The notes under the pieces: generated by a model
Seen by the model: the letters and a program-made list of their open reading frames with translations, nothing else
Told to the model about the DNA's origin: nothing
The model's database searches: none
Translations under genes and position numbers: made by a program
Assembly: GCF_030813635.1 (NCBI RefSeq)
Contig: NZ_JAUSUM010000001.1
Location: 372,001 to 436,000 of the forward strand
DNA from: Salibacterium salarium
Lineage (GTDB): Bacteria > Bacillota > Bacilli > Bacillales > Marinococcaceae
DNA length: 64,000 nucleotides
Direction: 5' to 3'
Part shown: one piece after another, positions 44,301 to 52,077 of the stretch
Position numbering within the stretch: position 1 is the stretch's first letter
How the letters are laid out: every line of letters begins with the position of its first letter

Positions 44301-44544
44301 CTCCTAATCGTGGTATTTCAGGTTGGTACTGATGCATCATCGATATTTTCTCGTCGATTGTCAGCCTCGAAACTAAATCATCGACTCTTTTTTCTACGGA
44401 CAAATTAGGGTTTTGAAAAGGATAATTGTATTCTTCTTCCGCGTTAAGGTTTTCTGATCCAAACGGTATAATCATTGGAATACTTAATGAAAAAGCAAGG
44501 AAAGAACGAGTGAACTTGCATTTTAAATGTTTTCTTTTTTTCAT
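41329..44544 (-). CDS. Secreted GH3 beta-xylosidase/beta-glucosidase with fascin-like insert, CBM6-like and FIMAH-like domains
   Basis: About 1071 residues. Signal peptide (basic MKKRKHLKCKFTR, hydrophobic core, cut near LNA-E), GH3 N-terminal barrel with the nucleophile Asp in EEFLVVSDAFDPSAI, GH3 C-terminal domain (ESMVLLKNDQQTLPLD), interrupted by a fascin-like beta-trefoil of about 130 residues (ITLRAQANGKYVSIGD), then GH3 FN3-like (FSYENMNISSEN), a CBM6-like module (FTKAENYNSYEGVEIVEE) and an 85-residue helical C-terminus similar to that of the PL11 enzyme. It releases xylose or glucose outside the cell. Start uncertain: the ATG at 44544 has only a distant GGGGAAGGGG, while a perfect AAAGGAGGTGA lies 50 bases upstream at a short leader ORF. 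Confidence 0.85.
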   Translation of the reverse strand: MKKRKHLKCKFTRSFLAFSLSIPMIIPFGSENLNAEEEYNYPFQNPNLSVEKRVDDLVSRLTIDEKISMMHQYQPEIPRLGVEAFKTGTEALHGVSWLGEATVFPQAVGLGSTWNTDLVKRVGNTVGKEVRGYHAEDPSLNGLNVWAPVVDPLRDPRWGRNEEGYSEDPTVTGEISTAYAAGLKGDDPFYMQTVPTLKHFLGYNNEENRGFSSSSIDPRNMHEYYLPPFETAIKNGAAHGIMPAYNEINGKPAILSPMINDFVKNKWAPEEFLVVSDAFDPSAIVNDHNYYDTHAEAHAHAIKAGVDSFTDQGTDPSLTTNAIKGALQQELITEKDIDEAISNTFSIRFRTGEFDPPEDNPYSNITKDVVNDEEHQKLAHEAAKESMVLLKNDQQTLPLDSESVNDISVIGPMGDTLYEDWYSGTMPYQVTALDGLKRELGEERVSFTEGVQSNAFKSVATGNYITAQDSVSTPLSADADDISDNETFDQEDWGKNVITLRAQANGKYVSIGDNNDLVNSEDQPHDWEVQETFEEQVQEDGTVALQHIGSSRYVSVTENDEITLIDTDEISDAEKFEVNTTNDGVEDAVTNAESSDAAIVFVGNNPYINGRETEDREDLNLPSKQQELIEKVHEANANTIVVVTGSYPFSINWADENVPAILYSAHGGQEYGNAVADVLSGKYSPAGRLSQTWYKDVNQLPDKMDYDIIKSGWTYQYFDEKPLYPFGHGLTYTDFSYENMNISSENEQITVTVDITNTGSTASDEVVQLYSKAAFESKMDRPNKQLQDFKRIHVKPNQSKAVEFTIPKEKLSIWDVSAEENVVETGPYDFMVGKSSEDIQVQETLEIDGEELSSRDLTTFTKAENYNSYEGVEIVEEDRYETYAVGEIETGDWISFEDSLFEEKTNRFSARVATDTDNAKIEIKSADPEKGELIKEINVPNTGGSQNWDTISTDIHEISGNHDIFFRFEGELSIDSFQFSDGLEISLLENKLKEHIHAENITNPLERQLMNRLRQAKRHLEAKRFSKSADSLQTFDDQLNNARMQKRINQEAKDDLKKSLSPAIEAVQALK

Positions 44545-44549
44545 CTTTA

Positions 44550-44594
44550 CTATAAAACCCCTTCCCCAAGATAAATAGTGAAAATTACTTTCAT
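44550..44594 (-). CDS. Possible 14-residue leader ORF coupled to GH3
   Basis: Directly after the strong AAAGGAGGTGA lies ATG and 13 sense codons (MKVIFTIYLGEGVL) ending 5 bases before the GH3 ATG. It could let ribosomes reach the weakly primed GH3 start. It may instead be chance. Confidence 0.3.
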   Translation of the reverse strand: MKVIFTIYLGEGVL

Positions 44595-44645
44595 TCACCT
44601 CCTTTTGATTAGTAAAGGGCTCTAAGTACTAAAAGAAATGTGGAA

Positions 44646-46973
44646 TTAAGATGATAATGTTACTTCTATTTTTTCTGAAAGGTTTACAGCTGAAATGTGA
44701 ATACCATGATCTGTCTCTTGTGAGTTGCCGTTTGTAACTTCTTTGATAGAATGGATATTTCGTAACATGACATGCCACGGTTTTGTTACTTGAGCAGAGT
44801 CCATCGAAATAGTTATCACATTTCCTTCACGCAGAGCTTTTGCGTTTAATTTTTTTTCCCCGTCTGTATCAAAGATAGTAGTGTCTGCTTGTTCTCCATC
44901 ATCTAAGGAGAATAAATGTAAGGTAACATTCTCCTCATAATGATAATCAGGTTTCTGGTCATTGTTTCCGATGGGAAGCAATGTGTTAGGACGAACAAAT
45001 AGCGGTATATTCATATAGTCATAGTGTTCTGTTTTCCATCTGCTGCCCGTTACTTCACGGTTTGTCAGCAAATGTGTCCAAGTTCCGTCGGGTAGATAGA
45101 AAGTTGCTGTCCCCTCTTCGTTGAATACTGGTGCAACAAGTAATGAACCACCAAGCATATATTGTGTTTCCACCGGGTGACATGCTGGATCGTCAGGGAA
45201 TTCCATCGACATAGAGCGCATGAAGGGGATACCGCTCATCGACGTTTTGCAAGCTTCTTTATAAATGTAGGGCATAAGAGTATGCTTTAATTTAACAAAC
45301 TTTCGTGTCACTTTCACCGCTTCTTCATCGAATAGCCAAGGAACCCGGTAGGAGGAGCTTCCATGCAAACGACTATGTGTGGATAGGAGTCCAAATGCAG
45401 TCCAGCGTTTATATAAATCAGGAGTGGCTGTATTTTCAAACCCTCCAATGTCATGGCTCCAATATCCAAATCCGGATGAAGTGAGTGAAAGTCCGCCGCG
45501 CAAGCTTTCTCCCATAGACTCATAATCGGCAGAACAGTCGCCGCCCCAATGTACGGGGAATTGCTGTCCTCCAGCAGTTGCTGAACGGGCAAACAGAACG
45601 GCTTCCTCTTTTCCTAACTTGTCTTGTAAAAGACTGAAAACGAGCTGGTTAAACATGAACGTGTAGTAGTTATGCATCTTTAGTGGATCAGCCCCGTCGT
45701 GATAAACGACATCTGTAGGAATCCGTTCTCCAAAATCGGTTTTGAAACAATCTACACCCATGTCTATTAATCCTTCGAGTTTTTTACGATACCAGTCTCT
45801 AGCATCAGGATTAGTAAAATCTACTATCGCCTGTCCGGCTTGCCATAAATCCCACTGCCATATATCACCATTCGGCCGTTTAATGAGGTAATCATTCGCG
45901 GCTCCTTCGTCGAATAGTTTAGATTTTTGAGCAATATAAGGATTGATCCATACACATATTTTTAACCCCTTGTCTTTTAAACGTTTCAGCATGTTCTCTG
46001 GATCCGGAAAGGATTGCTTATTCCATTTAAAATTGCACCACTCGTATTCTTTCATCCAAAAGCAGTCAAAGTGAAACACACTAAGCGGTATATCTCTTTC
46101 AGCCATTCCGTCGACGAAATGGTTGACGGTATCTTCGTCGTAATCTGTTGTAAATGACGTGGTTAACCACAAACCGAAAGACCAAGCAGGGGGAAGGGCT
46201 GGTTTTCCTGTGAGATCCGTGTAATTTTTCATAACGTCTTTTGGGGAAGGGCCGTTAATAATAAAGTAATCTAAGCATTCACCTTTCACGCTAAACTGTG
46301 ATTTTGAAACGATTTCTGATCCCACTTCAAACGATACATGTTCTGGATGATTGACAAATACGCCATACCCTTTGCTGGAAAAGTAAAATGGAATATTTTT
46401 ATAGGATTGTTCAGTGCTGGTGCCGCCATCCTTATTCCAAATATCAACGACCTGACCATTTTTCACAAACGGTGTAAAACGTTCACCAAGTCCATAGATG
46501 TTTTCTCCTACCCCGATATTAAGCTGTTCTCTCATATAAGAAAGTCCATTACTAGATGCAATATATGCGAGACTTTGCGGATGACTGCTTGTTAGTTTTC
46601 CGTTTTCATTGTGAAAGTCTAAGCCCCAATTCTGTTTATTAATGGTTGCTTTGAGGTTGCCGCTTACAAAAGTAGTTTTCTCCTTTTTATTGTCGATAGA
46701 AATGTCCGCCTCGTTTTCTGTTAATGAAAAGAAAGGGCCTCGTTTTACCTGTCCTTTAAAATGCCAAGCTTGGACTCGGATTATATTTTCGGCAGGGGAG
46801 GAAAGCTTTATTGTTAGCAGGGGTCCATCTAATGTTGCCCCCCGATCGTTGATTTCTTTACATGGGGCATAAAACGTTACGGATTTTTGCTCTTGTTTCG
46901 TGTCATAAACGAGTTTGGGCGTATGAATGTCATATCCAACGCGTGTTAGCCAATTCCCATCAGAAAACTTCAT
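44646..46973 (-). CDS. yicI: Alpha-xylosidase, GH31 (YicI-like)
   Basis: A 775-residue cytoplasmic GH31 enzyme, the size of E. coli YicI. The catalytic nucleophile is the Asp in DCFKTDFGERIP and the acid/base Asp is in HWGGDCSADYESM; FHFDCFWMKEYEWCNFKW and WINPYIAQKSKLFDEG are family blocks of the +1 site in xylosidases. It removes alpha-linked xylose from isoprimeverose and xyloglucan oligosaccharides. It lies 21 bp after the second permease gene of an ABC importer and 48 bp before the GH3 gene, all within one minus-strand operon governed by an XylR operator. RBS GAGGATGA. Confidence 0.92.
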   Translation of the reverse strand: MKFSDGNWLTRVGYDIHTPKLVYDTKQEQKSVTFYAPCKEINDRGATLDGPLLTIKLSSPAENIIRVQAWHFKGQVKRGPFFSLTENEADISIDNKKEKTTFVSGNLKATINKQNWGLDFHNENGKLTSSHPQSLAYIASSNGLSYMREQLNIGVGENIYGLGERFTPFVKNGQVVDIWNKDGGTSTEQSYKNIPFYFSSKGYGVFVNHPEHVSFEVGSEIVSKSQFSVKGECLDYFIINGPSPKDVMKNYTDLTGKPALPPAWSFGLWLTTSFTTDYDEDTVNHFVDGMAERDIPLSVFHFDCFWMKEYEWCNFKWNKQSFPDPENMLKRLKDKGLKICVWINPYIAQKSKLFDEGAANDYLIKRPNGDIWQWDLWQAGQAIVDFTNPDARDWYRKKLEGLIDMGVDCFKTDFGERIPTDVVYHDGADPLKMHNYYTFMFNQLVFSLLQDKLGKEEAVLFARSATAGGQQFPVHWGGDCSADYESMGESLRGGLSLTSSGFGYWSHDIGGFENTATPDLYKRWTAFGLLSTHSRLHGSSSYRVPWLFDEEAVKVTRKFVKLKHTLMPYIYKEACKTSMSGIPFMRSMSMEFPDDPACHPVETQYMLGGSLLVAPVFNEEGTATFYLPDGTWTHLLTNREVTGSRWKTEHYDYMNIPLFVRPNTLLPIGNNDQKPDYHYEENVTLHLFSLDDGEQADTTIFDTDGEKKLNAKALREGNVITISMDSAQVTKPWHVMLRNIHSIKEVTNGNSQETDHGIHISAVNLSEKIEVTLSS

Positions 46974-46994
46974 TTATAAATCATCCTCTTTTCG

Positions 46995-47816
46995 TTATTT
47001 TACGGCTCCGCTAGCAAGTCCTTTCACTAAACGTTTTTGAAGCAATATGAAAATAATTAATACTGGCAGAGCTGAAATGGTTGCAAAGGCCATCAAAGAG
47101 TTCCATTCGATACCATATTGGCCGATAGCGTTGTATATTCCTGCCGTTAAAGGCCAAAGTTCTTGACTTCTGTTGAAGGTTATACTGAATATTAAGTCAC
47201 CCCAAGTGAAGAAGAAGGAGACTGCGCCACATACAATAATGCTGGGCATTGCGAGTGGCATTACAATACGGACAAAAGCACTAAGCGGATTACATCCATC
47301 AATTTTTGCTGCATCCTCGAGTTCTCTTGGAATCCCAAGAAAAAAGGTTCGTAGTATAAGAACAGAAAACGGAATACCAAGCGTGGCACAAGCAAGAATA
47401 GGTCCCGCATAAGAATTCAATATTCCCATTTGATTAAACAAAATAAATAATGGAGTCAAAATAACAGTAGCAGGGAGCATTTGAGTTACTAAAAACAATA
47501 ATATAAACAGTTCTTTGCCTCTGATTGAAAAACGTGCTAACCCGTACGCAGAAGGAACGGACAGCAAGAGTACGACAAGTGTAGTAAGACTGGATATGAG
47601 GAGACTATTAAAAAAGTTCTGTACAATATTGTTTTGCATGATTTCTTGATAGCTTTCGAACTGCCAATCTACTGGAAGAAAAGTTGGAGGAATTTGAAAT
47701 ATTTCTGATTGTGTTTTGAAAGACGTAACAATCATCCAGAAAAAAGGAAACAAAAAGACGAAGACAATGAAGATTCCGAGAATGTTCAATAGCCATTCTT
47801 TCTGTCTTTTTTTCAT
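46995..47816 (-). CDS. ABC sugar importer permease (MalG-like)
   Basis: A 273-residue, six-helix permease of the carbohydrate-uptake CUT1 class. The ATPase-docking loop reads ELEDAAKIDGCNPLSAFVRIVMPLAMPSI. The C-terminus KRLVKGLASGAVK is the standard MalG-type end. It follows its partner permease with a 2-bp gap and has GAGGTGATGTAGAG at the ATG. Together they import xylooligosaccharides or xyloglucan fragments for the alpha-xylosidase. Confidence 0.92.
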   Translation of the reverse strand: MKKRQKEWLLNILGIFIVFVFLFPFFWMIVTSFKTQSEIFQIPPTFLPVDWQFESYQEIMQNNIVQNFFNSLLISSLTTLVVLLLSVPSAYGLARFSIRGKELFILLFLVTQMLPATVILTPLFILFNQMGILNSYAGPILACATLGIPFSVLILRTFFLGIPRELEDAAKIDGCNPLSAFVRIVMPLAMPSIIVCGAVSFFFTWGDLIFSITFNRSQELWPLTAGIYNAIGQYGIEWNSLMAFATISALPVLIIFILLQKRLVKGLASGAVK

Positions 47817-47818
47817 CT

Positions 47819-48709
47819 CTACATCACCTCGTCTTTCTTAATCATTCGTAAATAAATGAGACTGATAACAAACAAAATCACAAATAGTATATTTGCCGTC
47901 GCAGCTCCCATACTGAAATTAAAGTCATCGAAAGAATATCGGTAAGAAAGTGTAGAAAGGACCTCTGTAGAATTGACAGGTCCACCGCCGGTCATGACAA
48001 ACACTAAATCGAAAACCTTAAATGTATAAATGAAACCAAGCATCATTACGATTAAAATAACAGGGCGAAGCAGGGGAACGGTAATGTGAAAAAATTTCTG
48101 AATGACACTGGCTCCATCCAGACTGGCACTTTCATATATATCTTCCGGGAGATTGCTTAACCCGGTAGAAAGTAATAGCATATTGAATGGAATACCAACC
48201 CATATGTTTGCCAATACGATACTCCATAACGCCATATCAGGACTAGTGAGCCACGGTAAAGGGTCATTAATAATTCCAATGGAAAGCAGCATTTGATTAA
48301 AAATCCCTTCTTCTGACCCCATCATAAAACGAAAAAGCAACGCGGAAATAGTAAGTGGAATTAACCAACTGACCATCATAATTCCTCGTAAAAAGGAAGC
48401 AAGTCGGAATTTCATACTAAAAAATAAAGCTAGTAAAAAACCGATAATGAATTGAAATACAACACTTCCAACGGTATATAACAGTGTATTTTTAACCGAA
48501 ATCCAAAAAACACTGTCATGTATTAAATCAATGTAATTGGAAAAACCTAGAAAACTACCATCACCAGTGTTTAACGCTTGTAAATCAATATCTTGAAAAC
48601 TGAGAATAATATTATAAATGAGCGGATAGCCGATTAAAGCTAGCATATATATGACAGCTGGAATAACGAACATATATCCTTCCCATTTACTTGCCAACTT
48701 TTTTAACAT
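47819..48709 (-). CDS. ABC sugar importer permease (MalF-like)
   Basis: A 296-residue CUT1 permease with six membrane helices. The docking loop is DIYESASLDGASVIQKFFHITVPLLRPVIL, and MTGGGPVNSTEVLSTLSYRYSF is the MalF-class periplasm-side signature. It is separated from the solute-binding gene by 110 bp that hold a hairpin. No ATPase subunit is encoded in the operon. Confidence 0.92.
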   Translation of the reverse strand: MLKKLASKWEGYMFVIPAVIYMLALIGYPLIYNIILSFQDIDLQALNTGDGSFLGFSNYIDLIHDSVFWISVKNTLLYTVGSVVFQFIIGFLLALFFSMKFRLASFLRGIMMVSWLIPLTISALLFRFMMGSEEGIFNQMLLSIGIINDPLPWLTSPDMALWSIVLANIWVGIPFNMLLLSTGLSNLPEDIYESASLDGASVIQKFFHITVPLLRPVILIVMMLGFIYTFKVFDLVFVMTGGGPVNSTEVLSTLSYRYSFDDFNFSMGAATANILFVILFVISLIYLRMIKKDEVM

Positions 48710-48746
48710 ATTGAATTCTCCTTATTCATCTTGATGGCTGTGAATG

Positions 48747-48786
48747 AAGGGGAGGGATCAGATTAAACGGACCTGATCCTTCCCTT
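48747..48786 (-). terminator. Hairpin after the solute-binding-protein gene
   Basis: AAGGGGAGGGATCAG and CTGATCCTTCCCTT pair over 14 bp with one bulge around an 11-base loop. No T run follows on the minus strand, so it is more likely an RNA-stabilising or attenuating structure. Confidence 0.65.
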
Positions 48787-48819
48787 GGTTTACTCAGAAA
48801 ATTAAATATAACGTTATAT

Positions 48820-50079
48820 TTAATCGTCGATAACATGAGAGACTTCTTCAGCGGCATCGTTCATGGCATCCTCTGGAGATTTAGAATCAGTGAATGACTC
48901 TTGAATCGCCAATTGAACAGCTTCAGAAACATCGGGCCAATGAGGGGACGGTCCACGTGCATCCGCATATTCCATAATTGGAACAAAACTGGAGAGATAC
49001 TCATCGTTTTCCCAGAAATCAGATTCATCGAGAATATCCTGACGAGGTGGGAAAACCCCTGAATCAGCAGCATAACTTTCTAACTGCTCTGGATCCATTA
49101 ACCATTTCATGAACTCCCAAGCAGGATCCTCATTTGCGCCCTCCACGATAGAGAGATTTGCTCCACCGATAACGGAAGCATGCTCTTCGTCTCTTGGAAT
49201 TTCCGTTACTTGCCAATTCATGTCTGGGTTATCATCTTTAATGCGTTCAATATTCCAAGACCCGTTAACCATCATGGCTAAGTCTTCGGTAGTAAATTGA
49301 TTAGTAAGACCGTCTTGAGCTGTGTTAATGACATCAGAGCTCATGTGACCGTTCTCTAGGAGACCATCGAGAAAGTCTAAAGCTCGAACAGCCTGTGGAG
49401 AATCCAGATTATCATAGTCTGCCCCAGCAGAACGCAGGAAAGGATAGAACTGGAATGTTGATTCTTCGGAGCGTTCTCCTGCAATGCCAAAACCGTTTAC
49501 ATCACTGTTTGAAAATGCAGCGGCTACTTCTTCTAACTCATCCCACGTTTCAGGTGGTTCAGAAAAACCAGCTTCTTCTAACAAATCTTCGTTATAAAAT
49601 AATCCTAAAGTATTACTCGTATAAGGAAGTCCATAATAACTGTCTTCATACATAGTGGAGTTTAGCGGTCCTTCCAGAAAATGTTCTGTTTCTCCCCATT
49701 CATCTACTTTATCCGTAATGTCAGCTAAAACTCCCTGTGATGCCAAAGCGGCATTATCAACGTGATCGATGTTTACAATGTCAGGAAGTGCATCGCCGGT
49801 TGAACCTACGGATAACTGTTGTTTGATTTGATCAAAAGGAACATATTCCGTTTTAACGACGATGTCATCTTGTGAGTTATTAAACTCATCGACCTGCTCG
49901 TAGAAAACTTCCTGACCGACACCTGTGAAATAGTCCCATATCAGTACTTCTTCCGGTTCCCCATTTGTAGTGCCCTCTTCTTGTGTTACATCATCGCTGC
50001 CTTCACCGTCACCTCCCCCGCATGCTGTGAGAGAAAAGATTAAACTGAAGCCTAAAGTCCATGTAACCTGCTTTTTCAT
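48820..50079 (-). CDS. ABC sugar importer solute-binding lipoprotein
   Basis: A 419-residue lipoprotein (lipobox SLTACGGG) with an acidic tether and a CUT1-class binding domain: VLIWDYFTGVGQEVFYEQVDEFN, LPDIVNIDHVDNAALASQGVLADIT and LPYTSNTLGLFYNEDLLEEAGF are the usual landmarks. It binds an oligosaccharide outside the cell for the two permeases that follow. I place the start at the ATG at 50079, 7 bases after AAAGGGGTG; the upstream GTG at 50088 lies within that site. It is the first gene of the operon divergent from xylR. Confidence 0.9.
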   Translation of the reverse strand: MKKQVTWTLGFSLIFSLTACGGGDGEGSDDVTQEEGTTNGEPEEVLIWDYFTGVGQEVFYEQVDEFNNSQDDIVVKTEYVPFDQIKQQLSVGSTGDALPDIVNIDHVDNAALASQGVLADITDKVDEWGETEHFLEGPLNSTMYEDSYYGLPYTSNTLGLFYNEDLLEEAGFSEPPETWDELEEVAAAFSNSDVNGFGIAGERSEESTFQFYPFLRSAGADYDNLDSPQAVRALDFLDGLLENGHMSSDVINTAQDGLTNQFTTEDLAMMVNGSWNIERIKDDNPDMNWQVTEIPRDEEHASVIGGANLSIVEGANEDPAWEFMKWLMDPEQLESYAADSGVFPPRQDILDESDFWENDEYLSSFVPIMEYADARGPSPHWPDVSEAVQLAIQESFTDSKSPEDAMNDAAEEVSHVIDD

Positions 50080-50131
50080 GTAGTACACCCCTTTAAAATA
50101 TATTTTCAGCCAGAAGGCTAAATAACAGATA

Positions 50132-50156
50132 GTTATTTGTTTATTGATTAAACTAA
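50132..50156. promoter_or_regulatory. XylR operator of the alpha-xylosidase operon
   Basis: On the minus strand the half-sites TTAGTTTA and ACAAATAA are eight bases apart, the same as at 23616-23640. The site begins at the base right after the -10 of the operon promoter, so bound XylR would cover the start point. Confidence 0.65.
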
Positions 50157-50185
50157 GTATAAATCTGTTTTGAAAACGCTGTCAA
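50157..50185 (-). promoter_or_regulatory. SigA promoter of the alpha-xylosidase operon
   Basis: On the minus strand TTGACA (50185-50180) and TTATAC (50162-50157) are 17 bp apart, about 80 bp before the start codon. Operator and cre box both overlap or touch it. Confidence 0.75.
50171..50184. promoter_or_regulatory. CcpA cre box of the alpha-xylosidase operon
   Basis: TGAAAACGCTGTCA fits the cre consensus at every position and overlaps the -35 and spacer of the promoter, which would give direct catabolite repression. Confidence 0.75.
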
Positions 50186-50244
50186 CAATTAGTTTGAATA
50201 TTGTGCAAATAAAGATAAACTCCTCTTCTTGAAAATGCGGAAAT

Positions 50245-50276
50245 ATGGTATTATGTTTATTGAATAAACAAAGTGT
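50245..50276 (+). promoter_or_regulatory. xylR promoter with half-degenerate XylR site
   Basis: TATGGTATTAT (50244-50254) is an extended -10. It overlaps an inverted repeat, TGTTTATT-G-AATAAACA, whose GTTTA and ACAAA parts have the same eight-base spacing as the other XylR sites. This suggests autoregulation. Confidence 0.5.
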
Positions 50277-50288
50277 GGAGGATGTTCA

Positions 50289-51464
50289 ATGCAAACGGGT
50301 GACCACGTACTAGTAAAGAAAATAAATAAATCAATTGTGCTGCAAACCATTCAATCAAGTAGTCCGATATCAAGAGCTCAAATTTCAAAAGAATCGGGAT
50401 TAAATAAAGCAACAGTATCTGCTTTAGTAAGTGACTTGATGGAAGAGAACCTTGTCCAAGAAATCGGAACTGGTTTATCCAGTGGAGGCAGAAAGCCTGT
50501 GATGCTGTATTTTAACCAAACGGCTGGATATTCCATTGGCGTTGATCTTGGGGTTAATTACATATTAGCTGTATTGACTGATTTGCAAGGAAATATAGTG
50601 GAAAAAGTTGAAGAGCATTTGGAGGAAACGAGCACTTCTTTTGTTTTCTCTAAATTAACACAAGCCATTCATACGTTGATGGAAAAAGGAGAAGAAAGCA
50701 CATATGGTGTTGTAGGTATTGGAGTAGGGGTTCCTGGAATCACGGATAAAGATGGTATGATTCTGTTCGCACCAAACTTACATTGGGAACAGGTGGACTT
50801 AAAAGGCTTTCTGGAACAAGAATATAATATTCCTGTCGTCATTGAGAACGAAGCAAAAGCAGGGGCGCACGGTGAGAAAATTTATGGGGCTGGTAAGGAA
50901 AGCTCGGACCTGATTTACATTAGTATGGGAATAGGGATAGGAGCGGGAATCATCATTAATGATAAATTATACAAAGGTGTCAGTGGCATATCCGGCGAGA
51001 TGGGACACTTCACGATTGAAGCAAATGGGAAAAAATGCCGCTGCGGCAATAAAGGTTGTTGGGAATTATATAGTTCAGAAAGTGCGTTATTGGAGCAGGC
51101 TCAGTCATTGTCCTCTGTAAAAGATATGGATATTACTCTCGAATCTCTTATAGAAGAGGCGGAGAAAGGAAATACGGAAGTGATCAATCTGTTTAATCGG
51201 ATTGGAGAATACGCTGGGATTGGATTAACCAACATTATAAATACATTTAATCCAGAACAGATTATTATCGGTAATCGCTTATCTAAGCTGCAAAAATGGT
51301 TAATAAATCCTATTCAACATGTGCTCGAGCAAAGATTGCTTTCGTATTATTATAATTCGTTAACGATTTCGTTTTCTCATTTTGGTATTCATTCATGTGC
51401 TCTCGGATCTGCGGCTTTCTCTGTCGAAGCTTTCTTCTCAGAAAATAAAGTGACTGTTTCCTAA
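50289..51464 (+). CDS. xylR: Xylose repressor XylR (ROK family)
   Basis: A 391-residue ROK-type repressor. The N-terminal winged helix-turn-helix (about 10-75) contains SRAQISKESGLNKATVSALVSDL, and the wing region VQEIGTGLSSGGRKPVML strongly resembles Bacillus XylR (as I recall it). The ROK domain has the sugar-kinase-like GIGVGVPGITDKDG, GIGAGIIINDKLYKG and the zinc site GHFTIEANGKKCRCGNKGCWE with three Cys. It represses xylose genes when xylose is absent. It is not next to xylA but divergent from the alpha-xylosidase operon, with matching operators at both loci. RBS GGAGGAT. Confidence 0.93.
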   Translation: MQTGDHVLVKKINKSIVLQTIQSSSPISRAQISKESGLNKATVSALVSDLMEENLVQEIGTGLSSGGRKPVMLYFNQTAGYSIGVDLGVNYILAVLTDLQGNIVEKVEEHLEETSTSFVFSKLTQAIHTLMEKGEESTYGVVGIGVGVPGITDKDGMILFAPNLHWEQVDLKGFLEQEYNIPVVIENEAKAGAHGEKIYGAGKESSDLIYISMGIGIGAGIIINDKLYKGVSGISGEMGHFTIEANGKKCRCGNKGCWELYSSESALLEQAQSLSSVKDMDITLESLIEEAEKGNTEVINLFNRIGEYAGIGLTNIINTFNPEQIIIGNRLSKLQKWLINPIQHVLEQRLLSYYYNSLTISFSHFGIHSCALGSAAFSVEAFFSENKVTVS

Positions 51465-51621
51465 ATAAACTTAACGTACAAAAGGAAGAATTTTGATACC
51501 ATTGTAATTAGAAGAGGAGCAGAAAGTTCACAAAAGAACGGGGCAACAAATAATAAATCATGACAGGTAAGCAATCTTTACTTTTAAAAAAGGTCATAGT
51601 TCATGGGCTGTATCTGCCACT

Positions 51622-51789
51622 ATGGGAGGAATCTTCTTTGTCAGCTTGATTTGTCAGGTCATTATTTTAGGTGAAACTTACCTAGCAACTGTACAGTTCC
51701 TGATTTTAAGCATTATTCAATTAAGTTTGAGTGGTTATGCTTTCTTTGGTTATAGAAAAAGTCTAAATACGACTGAGGCATGGAGGTAA
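51622..51789 (+). CDS. Possible 55-residue two-helix membrane protein or gene remnant
   Basis: An open frame from ATG 51622 encodes MGGIFFVSLICQVIILGETY and a second helix (VQFLILSIIQLSLSGYAFFGY), then a hydrophilic tail. The frame is open further back to 51571 but has no RBS anywhere near. The two-helix pattern and normal codon use suggest real protein-coding ancestry, and it may be the tail of a decayed gene. I do not recognise a family. Confidence 0.3.
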   Translation: MGGIFFVSLICQVIILGETYLATVQFLILSIIQLSLSGYAFFGYRKSLNTTEAWR

Positions 51790-51804
51790 GATTCCTCTAT
51801 AATT

Positions 51805-51835
51805 GGAGCTGTATCAAAAGGTACAGCTCCTTCTC
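51805..51835 (+). terminator. Hairpin terminator
   Basis: GGAGCTGTA pairs perfectly with TACAGCTCC around an 8-base loop, followed by TTCTCT. It probably ends transcripts from xylR and the small frame. Confidence 0.6.
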
Positions 51836-51870
51836 TATAACAAAGAGAATTCAACCATGGGCAGAATCTG

Positions 51871-51990
51871 AGGCGCTGCCCGCGGCAAAGGAGACACGGT
51901 GATCCGCACAGGGAGCCGATGTCGCTCTTGTGCTCTGGAGTGAAAGCGTCCGCCTGCAGCGCATGCCCTCTTTGTTCACCAATCCCTTTT
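51871..51990. repeat. GC-rich Bacillaceae-type intergenic repeat
   Basis: A stretch much richer in G and C than its surroundings contains GGCGCTGCCCGCGG at the left and AAAGCGTCCGCCTGCAGCGC at the right, which are partly inversely repeated. The right part resembles a repeat commonly seen between genes in Bacillus relatives. No gene is inside. Confidence 0.5.
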
Positions 51991-52029
51991 GGCTGTTAAC
52001 ATACTTTTGATACACCCCTTTTTATTGAC

Positions 52030-52066
52030 TTATTTATATAATCAGTTAAACTGATTATATAAATAA
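52030..52066. promoter_or_regulatory. 37-bp perfect palindrome, probable MarR operator
   Basis: Arms of 18 bases (TTATTTATATAATCAGTT and its exact complement) flank a single central A, 12 bp before the MarR gene. TATAAT lies within the left arm, and TTGACT just before it, so a bound dimer would block the promoter. Autoregulation by the adjacent MarR protein is inferred. Confidence 0.7.
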
Positions 52067-52077
52067 CTGATTAAAAG

